DNA of 64,000 nucleotides from Antedon mediterranea (lineage: Eukaryota > Echinodermata > Crinoidea > Comatulida > Antedonidae): NCBI RefSeq assembly GCF_964355755.1, contig NC_092677.1, positions 17,268,101 through 17,332,100 of the forward strand, in the 5' to 3' direction. Both the position numbers and the translations under genes were made by a program. The notes under the pieces were generated by a model that worked only from the letters and a program-made list of their open reading frames with translations, searched no databases and was not told where the DNA came from. Below are positions 37,272 to 48,929 of the stretch, piece after piece (within the stretch, counting starts at the first letter, position 1; each line of letters starts with the position of its first letter).

Positions 37272-37802
37272 ATTCCAAAAAAAATAAAAAATAAAAGATT
37301 TCGAAAAAAGGTGGGTCATTTTAAAGTATCATAATAGTTATTAACTATCACCAAAAAATTTTCGAAAAAAAAAATAATTTAACTGAAATACAGACGTTTT
37401 TTTGTTAAAAAAATAACTTTGACTTCCAGTCAAAGTTTTCAATCAAAACATATCCCATAATGAAACGCACTTGTTTGGCTACTATGTATGCATAATCATA
37501 AAACTTCCTCGTGATCTGTGTGAAAATACCTTCTTAACCGTGACGAGTTGTAAACAATCCGAATTTAGCATATGCATAATGCGTACTCATGGTTTGAAAT
37601 CTTTGTTTACTTTCGTTCGTGACGATTTTCCAGATGAAATGTAATCTAACTAATTTACCTGTTAATTACGTAAACTTGTTGTTTTTGACTCGAATTTTCT
37701 ACCTAAAGTGGATAACTTTAATATTACTTTGATATGCCCACTTTAAATTTAGAATATTTTGACCTTCATTTTTGTGTGTTTCAAGGGACAATACATCTTT
37801 AA
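37272..37802 (+). mobile_element. TTAA-ended MITE, copy 1 (left end lost)
   Basis: Same body and orientation as 45395-45912 (AAAAGATTTCGAAAAAAGGT, ACTTTGACTTCCAGTCAAAG, CCGTGACGAGTTGTAAACAA) and the same right end AAGGGACAATACATCTTTAA. The left inverted end seen in copy 2 is missing. It ends about 365 bases before the USP10 start codon. Confidence 0.75.
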
Positions 37803-38166
37803 CTAAACTTTGAGAGAGAAAAAAACGAGTGGAGGTTTTGATTTAAACTCAACCGAGCAGTTGAATGGGATTTTAGTGGAAAAGAGATTGGATAATAAAT
37901 TAGTCAGAGTGAAATCCCTGGAGTGTGTCATCGGAAAAAATAACTTGTGAAATTGGTAATTGCGCCCTCAATAGTTTATCATAATCTTGTAGTAATTCTT
38001 CGCTCTGTGAACGTTTGTGATTAGTCAACTGGCCACTGAATCAGAACAACTTGCCAATCACAAACCACGTTCTTCAAACTTTAGGTGAATGCCGCTAAAA
38101 AAGGAGAAGGTATAATGGGGGCATGACACAGTCTTGTGAAATATATTAATCTCTATTTTTTCCAAA

Positions 38167-41100
38167 ATGAGCCTCCCAAATACGGTAAGAATACATTTGA
38201 ATCGAAAAGTACTCATCTTATATAAACTAAATGAATTTTTTATTATTTTTGCTGTATGGTTTAGTGTGTAATTTGCTTGTTTTCCTGAGACCTTCGTTTG
38301 GTAGAAGGAGGAGTTTGGATCGGAGCCGTCTGGAGGCACATACGACTACTTCACCAGTGATAAATACCGCACATGATAGTAGGGTGTGTTTATTTTGTGG
38401 GGCCTAGCCCTAGCCTACCTAGTCCAATGCCTAAGTAAAGATCAACAAAGAATGGTGTTATATTTGATAAAGTATAATAAGACCTAGCCTGCCTTCTAGG
38501 CCTAGCTAGGCTAGGCTAGTTTGTAAAAAAAATGTACGCCTACCTCTAGGCCTACCTAGTTAGGCCTATTATTGATTGATTTTGGGTTGTGCAAACACTA
38601 AAAGTAAAACTAAACAGAAAATGCCAGTCATGTTTCATTTCCATAAAGACACTACTAGACTTTAGAATTGTTGATGTTTTTGTGGTAGGAGACTGCATAC
38701 AAATGAAATCACAGACGAGTTCTTTGCTTCATTCAATACATTTAATTTATTATCTGGAACATCAAGTCACATTCATACATACATATGTTTAATAATATTA
38801 TCATTACATCGTATCTGGAACATCGATTCACATTCATATATACAGATGTTCAATATAATTACAACAGTATCTGGATCGATTCACATTCATATACAGTATA
38901 CAGATGTTTACCAATCAGCGTATACGAAGAATTAAGCCCAACATAAACAATGTACATGAATACAATTCAGTCAAACCCAAACCAAACCCCTTGAGTCATC
39001 TGTCAAATAAATGGAAGTTCACCAGCTCCGAGCAAACCAATCTCAAATTCTTCATATCATATCTATCCATAAACCTATTACAACATCATAAAAGAATTCA
39101 TCATTATTTACTTTATACAGTAGTAAAATAACACTATCAATTACAAGAACGGGAACATCCCATTCCGCTGCCATGTTGTGTAACTAGCATACCTACGGTA
39201 TGCACACACGTGTGAATGACCATACATCATAATAAACAACATATAAATCACTTTACTAGTTAATTAACATGGTAAATATAAGTATAGTAAGATTATCAAT
39301 CAATCACAGTATCTTAGGGTATTCTAATATGATTTCTATGCATTTTATCTACAATATATTTCAACGTACCAAAACCCTTCTCTTACTCTAGCTTCTATCG
39401 CCGGTGAACTACGCTGAAACCTTGTACATGTACCTTTATATAGTACAGTACCAAAAATACATCCGCAGCATAATATAGTTCAGTAAATACCGCCCTCCCA
39501 ACTAGGCCTAGGTCATATATTAAATGTGCGTTTTATGATAAAAAGAGAAAAATATTAAATACTGCCCTACCTGATTAATAGTTAGCTCGCGTCAAAAGTT
39601 ATCTTGTAGACGTTAGGTCCAGCTTAGTTATATATATGCTTAGTTTTGTAGGCCTAGCTGGTAAAGAGCGGTAACGTACGAACATCGTATGCTAACTATA
39701 TAGGCCTAGCCTGACGTTGTCTCGTTGCTGAATTAATTGTCTTTCCTTTTTTGGCAGAATCCATTACAAATTGGGGAAGACCTGGTATTTTCGCTGAAAA
39801 GTTATGGTTCTTATATTTGTTTCACCCTTTCACGCAATTGGTTGAAGTGATCACATCACAATATGAAAATATCAATTTGCGCGCAATGCATGTTGGGATT
39901 TATAGCGGGCTGCTAAAATTATTGGAATCAACTTGTTTTTCACATGTAACCGTTGAAAGATGAAAAAAAATATCGCAATACTAAATAGGTCCATATAGTA
40001 TTTATTTTTACATAAAATGTAGTATTTGACCTTAAATTAGGTGTAAAAAAAATGTTGGACTAGTGCCTTTAATTTGTTTAGGCAAACAGTATATCATTTG
40101 TCGTACTGAATGTATTTTTCTTAAAGGTCTGCAATTTCTTATTATGTGTTTTTATATAAAATAAAATGTTTCTGTCTGTGCTAACATTAATTTAGAATCT
40201 GTAGCAAATTATCAATAAATACTGACCTTGATACTAAATACTAGTTACAATTTAAAATGGCCAGGATTAATGTATTGACATTACTGAATTAACATAACAA
40301 ACATAATTACTGGCAAGATATTCTGAAATAAAACCATAAATAAGCCAACATTGAATTAAGAAATTTACAGGTATACCAGCAAATACTGAAAGTTGCATAG
40401 AGTCTTTGTACTTCAATCAACTTTGTCTTAAAGGCCAGGTGCGGGCAAAAAATTTCTATTGATCATACATTCCAATAATTATCGATCTATAGTTTCCCCT
40501 ATGTTTCATAATTTTTGGGATTTTATTTGTGTTACAGGAGCTTTTTGAAAATTAGCACTTTCATATCAGTGGGGGGATAGTTCAAATTACACAGTAAAAT
40601 CTCTATTCTTTTGTACACAAATTTTGAAAATATGAGAGGCATTTTAAAAAGCTATAAAAAATAAACGGTGTAGTAAAAAATGTTATCAGATGACTAATAT
40701 AGGTAATATAACTTGAATTTTACATTTCTGGTATTTTTATTCAACTTCAGAATTTTATTTTCATGCTATAGCAAAAATTATCCACCGTATATCCACCATC
40801 TTTTTTCACCTTCTAGGGAGTCACCAGACATGTTATTACATTATGTTAACTACCTAACTACTGAAAAAAGTCTTCCTGTTTTTATGGCAGAATTTTACCA
40901 AATTTCATCTTGATTTCTGTTACAAATATTTGATATATGTACAATTAACCAGATATTATATTTAAAATTCATGCCTGTACCTGAGTTTTAATCCTAAAGT
41001 GGAATCTATTCAAAACTGAACAGTCTAAAATTAAGTTCGGTTTTTTCCATTTTTTAGACTATCAACTGTACAGTTTGAGCCTAGCTTTTCAAATGGTACA

Positions 41101-44100
41101 GTACCTTATGTTGCATAAAACACAATGCAATGATAAATAAGATGGGAGATCGAAGCATTGATTTTTGCATTTAATGATTGAAAATAGATTCATAAACCCC
41201 AGTACCCAACTAGGTTAACCAAGTAAGATGCCTTAGAGCGATAGGCCCGCCTATCCTAATCCAATAGTAAGAAGTCTAAAAGCAATTTTTCTATATAATA
41301 TATTGTATGTTTTTTAGATTTTAAGTTTTGGGGATTTCAAAGAAGGAGATGAAGTCGGGAGTTTAAATCACCTCTTGGCTTCATTAGGAAAACCAATCAC
41401 TAAAACAAATCTTGAGGTAAGAATAAGATATTTTGTAATTTAATATATTTTTCTAGACTAAGATTTATTAATCATTTATCCAGTCTAGTTCAGTCACTAA
41501 TTAACATTTTTTATATTTTTTATGGAAACTTTAATTGAGTCTAATTAAAAATGATTATTTATGAAAGTATATTGTATAATTTTTTCCCAGTTACCCTGGA
41601 ATGAAAGTGAACATCAAAAGGAGTTGAAGCAGGGTAAGAATTTTGTTTCTTAAAATTGTTTTATTAATTTATTAACAATACACTACAGTAGCTAAATGTG
41701 CAGTGAAGTCCAAAGATAGGCTTATTTATTGCTGAAAGCAACTCAACTAAAAGGAACCGTTATGTTATGAGCTGTTAAATGTCAAATTTTCAAGCAATGA
41801 AAGAAAGAAAATGTTTATGTTGAACTTGAACTGAAAGGAACTATTGTGTGAGCACTTTTGCATTACTGTATTTTTTTAGATTCTAACTGTTTCAAATTGC
41901 ATGCCTATTTTTGAATAAACAGTGTTTTTCAATCAATTATAATTGCATTGGAAAAAGTGTCTGGACAATTGTTAAGTTACTGCAACTGCAACTTACAACA
42001 GCAGTTTCAACAATATAAACTAACTTTAAACACCCAAAGGAGGTGCTTGTTAGGTTTGTCCAGTGTTTAGTTGTATGGTTTGTCCAGTGTTTAGGTGTCT
42101 GGATATAGTTTGAAAATTGCATATACTAAAGTTTTATTTGCTTCAACAGAATCTTTGTCTTCTGGTGCTAGTGGGATTAGTTTTGGGACAGTTGATTTCA
42201 AAGAAAGAAGAAGAGAAAACTTTACTTTTACTGTTGGAAAAAGTTCTTTAACTTCTTCCATTCATAACACTGCAGTTGAGTTTGATAATAAGGTGTTTGG
42301 GCAAAGTCAGCCAGATGATAAAAACAAAAAGCCACGTCGCAATAAAAAGAAACGAGATGAAAAATATTACGAGGACTTTTACAAGAATCAAGAATTGGTT
42401 GAAAAAACTGAACCAACTAAAAACCAAAGATTTGTAATTGATGAACACTTAAATAAATTGGGAAACGTAACACCGGAACATTTTCTGAAAAATGCTGACG
42501 TTGTAAGTGCCGTGGCTGTCAGCAATAGGAACACTAGCCATGAACAGAGCTTCATGCCCGATCTCATTCCAACCATAACTTCCACAAAAGATGTTGACAA
42601 CAATGAAAAAACTCAAATTCCCACCAGTAGGCAGAATATAATTAATGATACTGACATTAGTAATGAAGTCCAACAGGTTGAACAAGCACAAATAAGTAAT
42701 CTTTCGTCAGATATCAAATGCAAACAATTGAGTAATAATGAAAATATTCTTTCTAAGGATGAAATTACAAATAGCGAAAACGAACTAAATAAAGACATTT
42801 CAATAAAAAATGTAAACGAGGCAGAACAAGTAATAACAGTAATCAATCAGCAGAACGGCAATGAAACAAAGGACTCTGAAACAACAACAGTGGCACCACA
42901 GCAGCAGCCTGCCAAACCGTCTTCTTGGGCTGGCCTTTTTAGTAAGCCATCTTCCAATACAAAAGGTAAAGCAGATGTTGCTGACAACAAATTACAAGGC
43001 ATACCAGATGCAACACATGATAAGCAAGTTGTTCTTCAATTTGATGAAACAAAACCAGTTTCTGTTGATTTTGATTCATATGCAAAACAACTTGGAGGTA
43101 TGTTTAAATGCATTCATTTTGTAGTACAAACCTCGCCCATGTCCCCTTCAATATTCCTGTTTTGCAGTCCAATAAGCAAGTGTAAAGCAATGGATTGTAT
43201 ATACCTGTACCACTATATATACTATACTTCTTCATGCGTGCTTAACAATTTTGCATAACTAGCTACTGTACATTACACCTCCTAAATTTGATTGCCACTT
43301 AGAAATGGGCATGTATAATTATGCATGAGAAAGAGAAGATATATCATTCACAAATGAGAACAAATCTAGATTATCCTAGGCCGATTTGTGCCACATCTTC
43401 CCTACAGTAGCCACAGCTCACTACATTTTCATCCTCACAAGCAAATCGTTAGCTTCAGGTCTCACCAATTATCAACTTTTGCATACTCCCTATTATAATA
43501 ATTAAATTGTACAGTAGGTGTTCAATTACTCCTTAAAATAAAAGGCATGTGTTGTATTTTTACCATTAACAGTATCTTACTTATTTATGTCATCATTTTT
43601 GTATCTTTATCTTTTTTACTGCATTATAAATAGATATACTGTCTAAAGTGCAATTAAATCATCGCCCTGTTGCCTGGCTACCAAGGGGTTTGAACAACAA
43701 AGCAAATTGGTGTTATATTAACAGCGTATCCTTTAATTCCTAGTATGATCACACACAGATTGGTGTCTGACTTCATTATTTAGTAGTCAGAATGAAAGGT
43801 GCCTATTATTTTCTAAGCAGGTGCTTTCGAAATTCTGTAAAAAGTATAAAGATAAAAGCAATTCAGATTTTCGATTTTCAAACTCAAGTTGCCATGATAA
43901 CTTAACAGGAGAACATTACAAAACTTTTTCTCAAAGTTTTATGAAAAGATTGATATATTTTTTTAATTGACTGCTAACAATAATAATTGTTGGCTATTAC
44001 TGTATATAATAATACATGTATGATAATATTCAGGTATTTATAATTTTGTGAACAAATTTATGTGATTTCTTCCACAAATCATGACTACTATACCTAGTTG

Positions 44101-47100
44101 TATGATGGCTAACTTTTCCTGTACATAGTGGAACTGTAGCTTTGTGGTTAAAGTGTTCCAATCCTGTCAGGGTTGTACATCACAACCTTTTCAACTCCAC
44201 TCCTACTAGCACATGTAAGCCTCAAATGAGACTTAGTTTTTAAGCATGATAAATTATAGTTTCTGTAATAATGGCAAACATCTGACCAATCATCCTGATT
44301 AATAAGATTGGCTCCAGTGGTGTTTGCATGTAAAGTTGTTATCCCTAACTTGTTATGTGTACAGATCCTGCAAGCACTTCTCTTTTGCCCTCCATTTGGC
44401 AACTTGATCAAATCAATACCAGTGCAAGTAAAAGAGAGACTACCCACTTCTACGCCTATGCTCGACAGCATGTAAGTAACAGTTTGTATTTTACGGATTT
44501 TACTTTAAAAAAATATAATATTTTGATATCAGGGCCATATTCACCAATCACACTTAAGTGAGATATTTCCCTTAAATATTAAGTATTTCACTTTCAACTC
44601 AATAAATATTTAAGCATTTCCCCTTAAACTGTATTCACTTAGGAGATTTGTTTTCTCTTAGGCTAAGTGTGAAAGGTGAATATGGCTACTGGCCACCAGA
44701 AAATTACTTAAATGTTATATTTGTTTATAGAATTGACTTTGTAAACATGTACGAAGTGATGCCACACAGATTGTCTGGGAAACGAGTGACTGACATCCAG
44801 ACAGGGGCTTCCTTTGAACCAGTACAGATCTACCAGATGTTATCACGTGCCAAGACATCTTTTTCTGTGGAGGTATCTACCAATTTACTATCGACTTAAA
44901 TTATTCTGTGGTGGACATTTATTTTTAATATGCGCTAGTAAAAATATTGATGATTTATGACTTTCAAGTTCAAGTGTATTTTTTTTTTAGGGACGTCAAG
45001 AAGATGCAGAGGAGTTCTTAGGATGTCTGTTGAATGGGATGCATGAGGAAATGTTAGCATTGATGTCAGTTGGGAAGATGCCACCAAGTAAAGGTACGAC
45101 ATATTGTAGACCATTTAAAGCTCTGTCTACACTATCAAACCTTATGTAACAGAAAAAATGTGATGTACCCATGTATGTACCTCTCAGAATGATTGACAAT
45201 CAAGGAAAGAAAGCGAGAACTAAGATATAGTTATCAGGTGCTACTGGACATTCCAAGGAGCAAACATAGGTGCGGAGATCAGATTTTCTGTATTGCTGGA
45301 AATACACTCTGGAAACACTTACCTTTGAACATTAAATAAGCGTCATTATTGAGCACCTTTAAAGATGTATTTTCCCTTTGTCAAATTCCCAAAAAATAAA
45401 AAATAAAAGATTTCGAAAAAAAGTAGGTCATTTTGAAGTATCATAATAGTTATTAACTTTCACCAAAAATTAGTCGGAAAAAAAATCATTTAACTGAAAT
45501 ACAGACGTTTTTTGGTTAAAAAATAACTTTGACTTCCAGTCAAAGTTTTCGTTCAAACCATATCTCATAATGCAACGCGCTTATTTGGCTACTCTGTATG
45601 CATAATCATAAAACTTCCTCGCGATCTGTGTGAAAACACCTTCTCAACCGTGACGAGTTGTAAACAATCTTAATTAGCATCATGCATAATGTATAATCAT
45701 GGTTTGAAATCTTTGTTTACTTTCGCTCGCGACGATTTTCCAGACCAAATGTATTCAAATTAATTTAGCTGTTAATTACGTAAAATTGTTGTTTTTGGCT
45801 CGAATTTTCGACTTAAAGTGAATAACTTTAATATTACTTTGATATGGCCAATTTAAATTTAGAATATTCTGACCTTCATTTTTTTGTGTTTCAAGGGACA
45901 ATACATCTTTAAGTCACTACTCAAAACTCATTTACTGATATTTTTGGCAGCGCCATGAGCAATGACTTGTTGGAATTAATTGATTGATGGACACTACCAT
46001 ATTTTGCACATCAAAAACTAGTTTGATAGTGTAGACAGAGCTTTAGACTTTAGGGTATAAAGAAAAGAATTGCTGAATTTGATGACTGACTTCAATTGTT
46101 TCTCACTAGGCATTACAAATGGTCCAACTGGTCTGAAGAATGATAATGAAACAGTAGAAGAAGAAGATGAGGGCAATGATGATGATGAATGGCAAAGAGT
46201 AGGACCAAAGAACAAGAGTAGTGTTACTAGGGAGGTTGGTACAATATTTAAGTTAATACAGTCGCCCTCGAGTAACTCAAATCGCAAAGGTCGAATTGTT
46301 ATGAAAGTCTCAATTCTTTCCTATACTTAACATTCAAGTCAACATTTTTGTTAATTATTTTCAACATGTGATAATGTATGTTTTTCCTGTTCTATGTATT
46401 GCTTTGAAGGCTCATTTTGACAAGTCGCCAATTTCTGAAATATTTGGAGGTCAAATGAGGTCAATTCTCCACCAATCAGGTTCTCGAGAATCTGCAACCT
46501 TACAGCCGTTCTTCACACTGCAATTAGATATTCAGGTAAAACCATTCATATTGTATATTATTGCCATATGTACATGGCATGTCATTTGTTTTCATTCATT
46601 TTCATTTTTTACTAACTTTATTATTTCAACTCTCCTTATTTGTTTATACTGATCAGCTTACTAAATACATTAATTGTAAAATCTTTTATTTTGTAGTCAA
46701 ACAACATATGGAATGTGGAAGATGCCTTGGAACACATGGTTAGCAAGGAGACATTACATGGATATACATGCAGCAAGACAAAAGCTGAGGTAGCGTAATA
46801 CTGCAGTTGTAGCTTGTTGGTTGAGATGCTCAGCTACCGATCCCAGAGTCATGGGTTCAAATCAGTAAAGATTTATTTGCATGACCAAACATTTCCACTC
46901 TTTATGTATAGTTATGAAGAGCATCTAGTGTTTTATGTTTGGCTTGTGAACAAAATAGTGAATGAATTTACATAGAATTGTCTAAATATAAAACGAAACT
47001 AGGTTAATTATAGATTGAACTAGCCCATATCGTTGGATTTGTAACAGGAGGGGAGTTGGTTTAAAATTATCGAAAAAAAGCTTGTAAAATGTCATCAGGA

Positions 47101-48192
47101 TGTTCTATTGTTTAACAGTGCATTTTGTCCACTAGGTTGAAGCTTCCAGGAGGATCACACTAGAAAAGTTACCACCAGTACTAATACTTCACTTAAAGCG
47201 TTTCATCTATGACAAGTCCGGAGGTTGCCAGAAAATGATGAAGAGAATTGACTACTCTGTTGATTTAGAACTAGGCAAAGGTAGTAAATTATTTACGATT
47301 GGTCAACAATATTATTGATACACAAACAGTAAAGTAAAGGTCTGTGTTTTCAATTTTCAATAGTTGGTCTGTCAGATTTGTTAATGCTGTTGTTAATAAT
47401 GTCAATAATTAAATCAAAACATAATAGAGGGTGCTATAGGAAGTATACTCAAGCACGCAATTTCTAATATACCGTGATTTGATCCAATTTAGGGTTTTGG
47501 TAACAAAGTTGTTATTTTATAATTTATAAGAGGTTTATTTATTTTTTTTTATAAATATTATTTGTATAATGATTTTACAGACTTGTTTTCATCAACTGTT
47601 AAAGGCAAGCTAAGTGTTTCACAAAGAGTATACAAGCTTTTTGCAGGTCAGTTACTTATCTTTTCATAAAATACATTGAGTTTTATTTTTTGAGTTGTTT
47701 ATTTTGCTAGTTAAACTTGGTTCCCACTAGAGACGCAATGCAAGAATGTAGGAGCAATGCAAGCTGGTTGAATAATCCATTACTTGTGATTGTTCAACTC
47801 ACTTGCATTGCATCTATGTCGTTGCCTCTCTAGTGTAAACCAAGCTTTAGGTTATGTACAACTAGCAGAAAATCTATGAAATTGTTTTGACCTTGACTAC
47901 AGTGGAATTGGGTTTTAGAGCAGGTCAAATACGTGACTGAAATATTTTATCATGTAGTGTGTTAAGATGTCTAATAATTTATGATATCCTTACTTTAGTT
48001 GTTTACCATCTTGGAGAGGAAGCTTCAGGAGGACATTACATAACCGATGTATTTCATCCATCTGTTGGTGGATGGTTAAGAATTGATGATGGTATGGTAA
48101 AGGTAGTTCCTGTAAACCAGGTATTGAAGCCTACTATGCCACGCCTTCCGTACTTGCTCTTCTACAGGCAACGAGATCTCTCAAGTGGTTAA
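38167..48192 (+). CDS. USP10: USP10-like ubiquitin carboxyl-terminal hydrolase, complete, 14 coding exons
   Basis: Cysteine protease that removes ubiquitin; in vertebrates it acts on p53, 40S ribosomal proteins and other targets and binds G3BP to limit stress granules. Exons read: 38167-38184, 41318-41416, 41591-41633, 42150-43097, 43634-43725, 44365-44471, 44731-44872, 44991-45093, 46110-46234, 46410-46535, 46697-46789, 47136-47280, 47581-47646, 47999-48192. All phases join, giving 766 aa (human 798). The start in the six-codon first exon puts FGDF at residues 10-13, the human position. The Lys/Arg-rich low-complexity N-terminal half is mostly one exon (42150-43097). The USP domain begins at about residue 370: Cys box [10 protein letters not shown] (Cys396), [11 protein letters not shown], acidic insert [48 protein letters not shown], His box GGHYITDVF (His715) and WLRIDD. 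The family call is very secure. Confidence 0.95.
38185..41317. other. USP10 intron 1
   Basis: Follows the six-codon first exon. The first 500 bases and 39,640-39,720 are rich in AGGCCTAG/CCTAGCC words. A 70-codon ORF at 39751 has no recognisable domain. TTAAAGGCCAGGTGCGGG at 40431 looks like the end of a TTAA-type element whose other end I could not find. Confidence 0.6.
38745..38912 (+). repeat. Tandem repeat of about 65 bp x 3 in USP10 intron 1
   Basis: Three diverged copies of ATCTGGAACATCGATTCACA followed by TTCATATATACAGATGTT. Confidence 0.7.
43634..43725 (+). other. USP10 catalytic cysteine-box exon
   Basis: Encodes [20 protein letters not shown] then [11 protein letters not shown], ending exactly after the Cys box; the nucleophile is Cys396 in my model. 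Acceptor AAATAG, donor GTATCC. Too short to stand out as an open reading frame; found by the conserved PRGL-NxxNWCYIN motif and by matching phase. Confidence 0.92.
44125..44220 (+). mobile_element. tRNA-derived SINE, degenerate
   Basis: Box-A-like TGTAGCTTTGTGGTTAAAGT, then a decayed box-B region (GGGTTGTACATCACAACC). In a USP10 intron. Confidence 0.4.
44532..44690. mobile_element. Short MITE in a USP10 intron
   Basis: GGGCCATATTCACCAATCAC at the left is matched by GTGAAAGGTGAATATGGC at the right in reverse complement; interior built on TTAAATATTAAG-like words. About 160 bp, 40 bases before exon 44731. Confidence 0.7.
45200..45955 (+). mobile_element. LINE RT C-terminal fragment split by a MITE
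   Basis: The plus strand reads [17 protein letters not shown]-like sequence in one frame; in the next frame [20 protein letters not shown] and LSTFK run up to the MITE at 45359. After it the text resumes as [16 protein letters not shown] and a stop at about 45955. Together this is the typical LINE C-terminal tail, broken by the MITE insertion. Confidence 0.7.
45359..45912. mobile_element. TTAA-ended MITE, copy 2 (nested)
   Basis: Starts TTAAAGATGTATTTTCCCTT and ends AAGGGACAATACATCTTTAA, imperfect 20-bp inverted ends with TTAA at both borders, as expected for piggyBac-type target sites. The body is shared with 37272-37802. Confidence 0.75.
46796..46920 (+). mobile_element. tRNA-derived SINE
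   Basis: Box-A-like GTAGCTTGTTGGTTGAGATG and box-B-like TGGGTTCAAATCA, directly after the USP10 exon ending at 46789. Confidence 0.6.
47715..47845. mobile_element. Short MITE in the last USP10 intron
   Basis: CTTGGTTCCCACTAGAGACG at the left and CTCTAGTGTAAACCAAG at the right form imperfect terminal inverted repeats; inner GCAATGCAAG/CTTGCATTGC also pair. About 130 bp. Confidence 0.65.
47999..48192 (+). other. USP10 histidine-box terminal exon
   Basis: Encodes [18 protein letters not shown] and [11 protein letters not shown], then [12 protein letters not shown] and TAA. The catalytic His and following Asp are both present, so the enzyme should be active. Confidence 0.93.
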
Positions 48193-48825
48193 AAAATTGA
48201 GAATTGTCTGCTAGAATGTGTTTGTTTCAAATTGTTTTTGGAATCGAGGAGAGATTCTGAAGAATTTATGCATTACATTTTAAGCGAAAAAGGGGCATTT
48301 TTTATACAACATCAAGCAATATGCACATGCTAATGGCCCTAATTTTTTAAGTCTGAGTTTTTTAAACTTTACTCAAGTATTGGAAATTTACTTTTTGAAG
48401 AAAAAGGATATCCAAGTATTTTGATTGGCTTTTTATGGTTATTTGTGAGATGTGTCTTGGAACAAAGATTGTGAGGACAATACTATGGTTTGAAGAGTAG
48501 TCTGCTTTGAACTTCTTATGCAATTTTTATATTTGTAAGTATTTTACAAGTAAAAATTCAGATGCTATGTGGTGAAATTTGAGGCAAGGAAAGCAGAAAG
48601 AACTAGGACAGATGAACAATATTTTTGGAGGAAAGAAGCACAAGAAAGAAAATGATCATAATGGTATTGTACTCTGAAATTGAGGAAATTAGAATCTGGC
48701 CTACAACATCCAAGGTGCTGTGCATGCCATGATCATGGGGGATGCTATGTTTCCTTATCTAAAAGTGTTGAATATGTATAGTCTTGAATATATGTGCATT
48801 GAATAAAGTAGTATGTGTCAATAGG
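48193..48825 (+). other. USP10 3' UTR
   Basis: AT-rich non-coding sequence after the stop, ending shortly after an AATAAA at 48802-48807. Confidence 0.55.
48802..48807 (+). terminator. Candidate polyadenylation signal, USP10
   Basis: AATAAA about 610 bases after the stop codon, followed within 40 bases by a GT/GGG-rich stretch. It lies about 100 bases before the 22-bp minisatellite. Confidence 0.5.
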
Positions 48826-48929
48826 ATGGGGTAGGGGGTGGGAGTTTGAAAGTAAATTATGAAGACATGCATGCACTCATGTCTTCTCTCATAACTTTCA
48901 GGTCAGACTTTAGGGAACATGTGGCCAGA

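Larger units (their letters stand above)
45116..46045. mobile_element. TIR-bounded segment in a USP10 intron, TA-flanked
   Basis: Starts TAAAGCTCTGTCTACACTAT and ends with the reverse complement (GATAGTGTAGACAGAGCTTTA). TIR about 25 bp, TA at both ends as in Tc1/mariner-like elements. Holds the LINE fragment and a nested MITE. The whole intron 45094-46109 is essentially this insertion. Confidence 0.65.

Noticed and set aside
39751-39963. 70-codon ORF after a good acceptor-like TTTTTTGGCAG
   Set aside because: Exon 1 and exon 2 of USP10 join in phase 0 and match human length without it; no domain seen. Could be part of an unrecognised repeat.
42228-42846. Minus-strand ORFs across the USP10 large exon
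   Set aside because: Antisense shadows of exon 42150-43097; the sense frame has correct splice phases on both sides.
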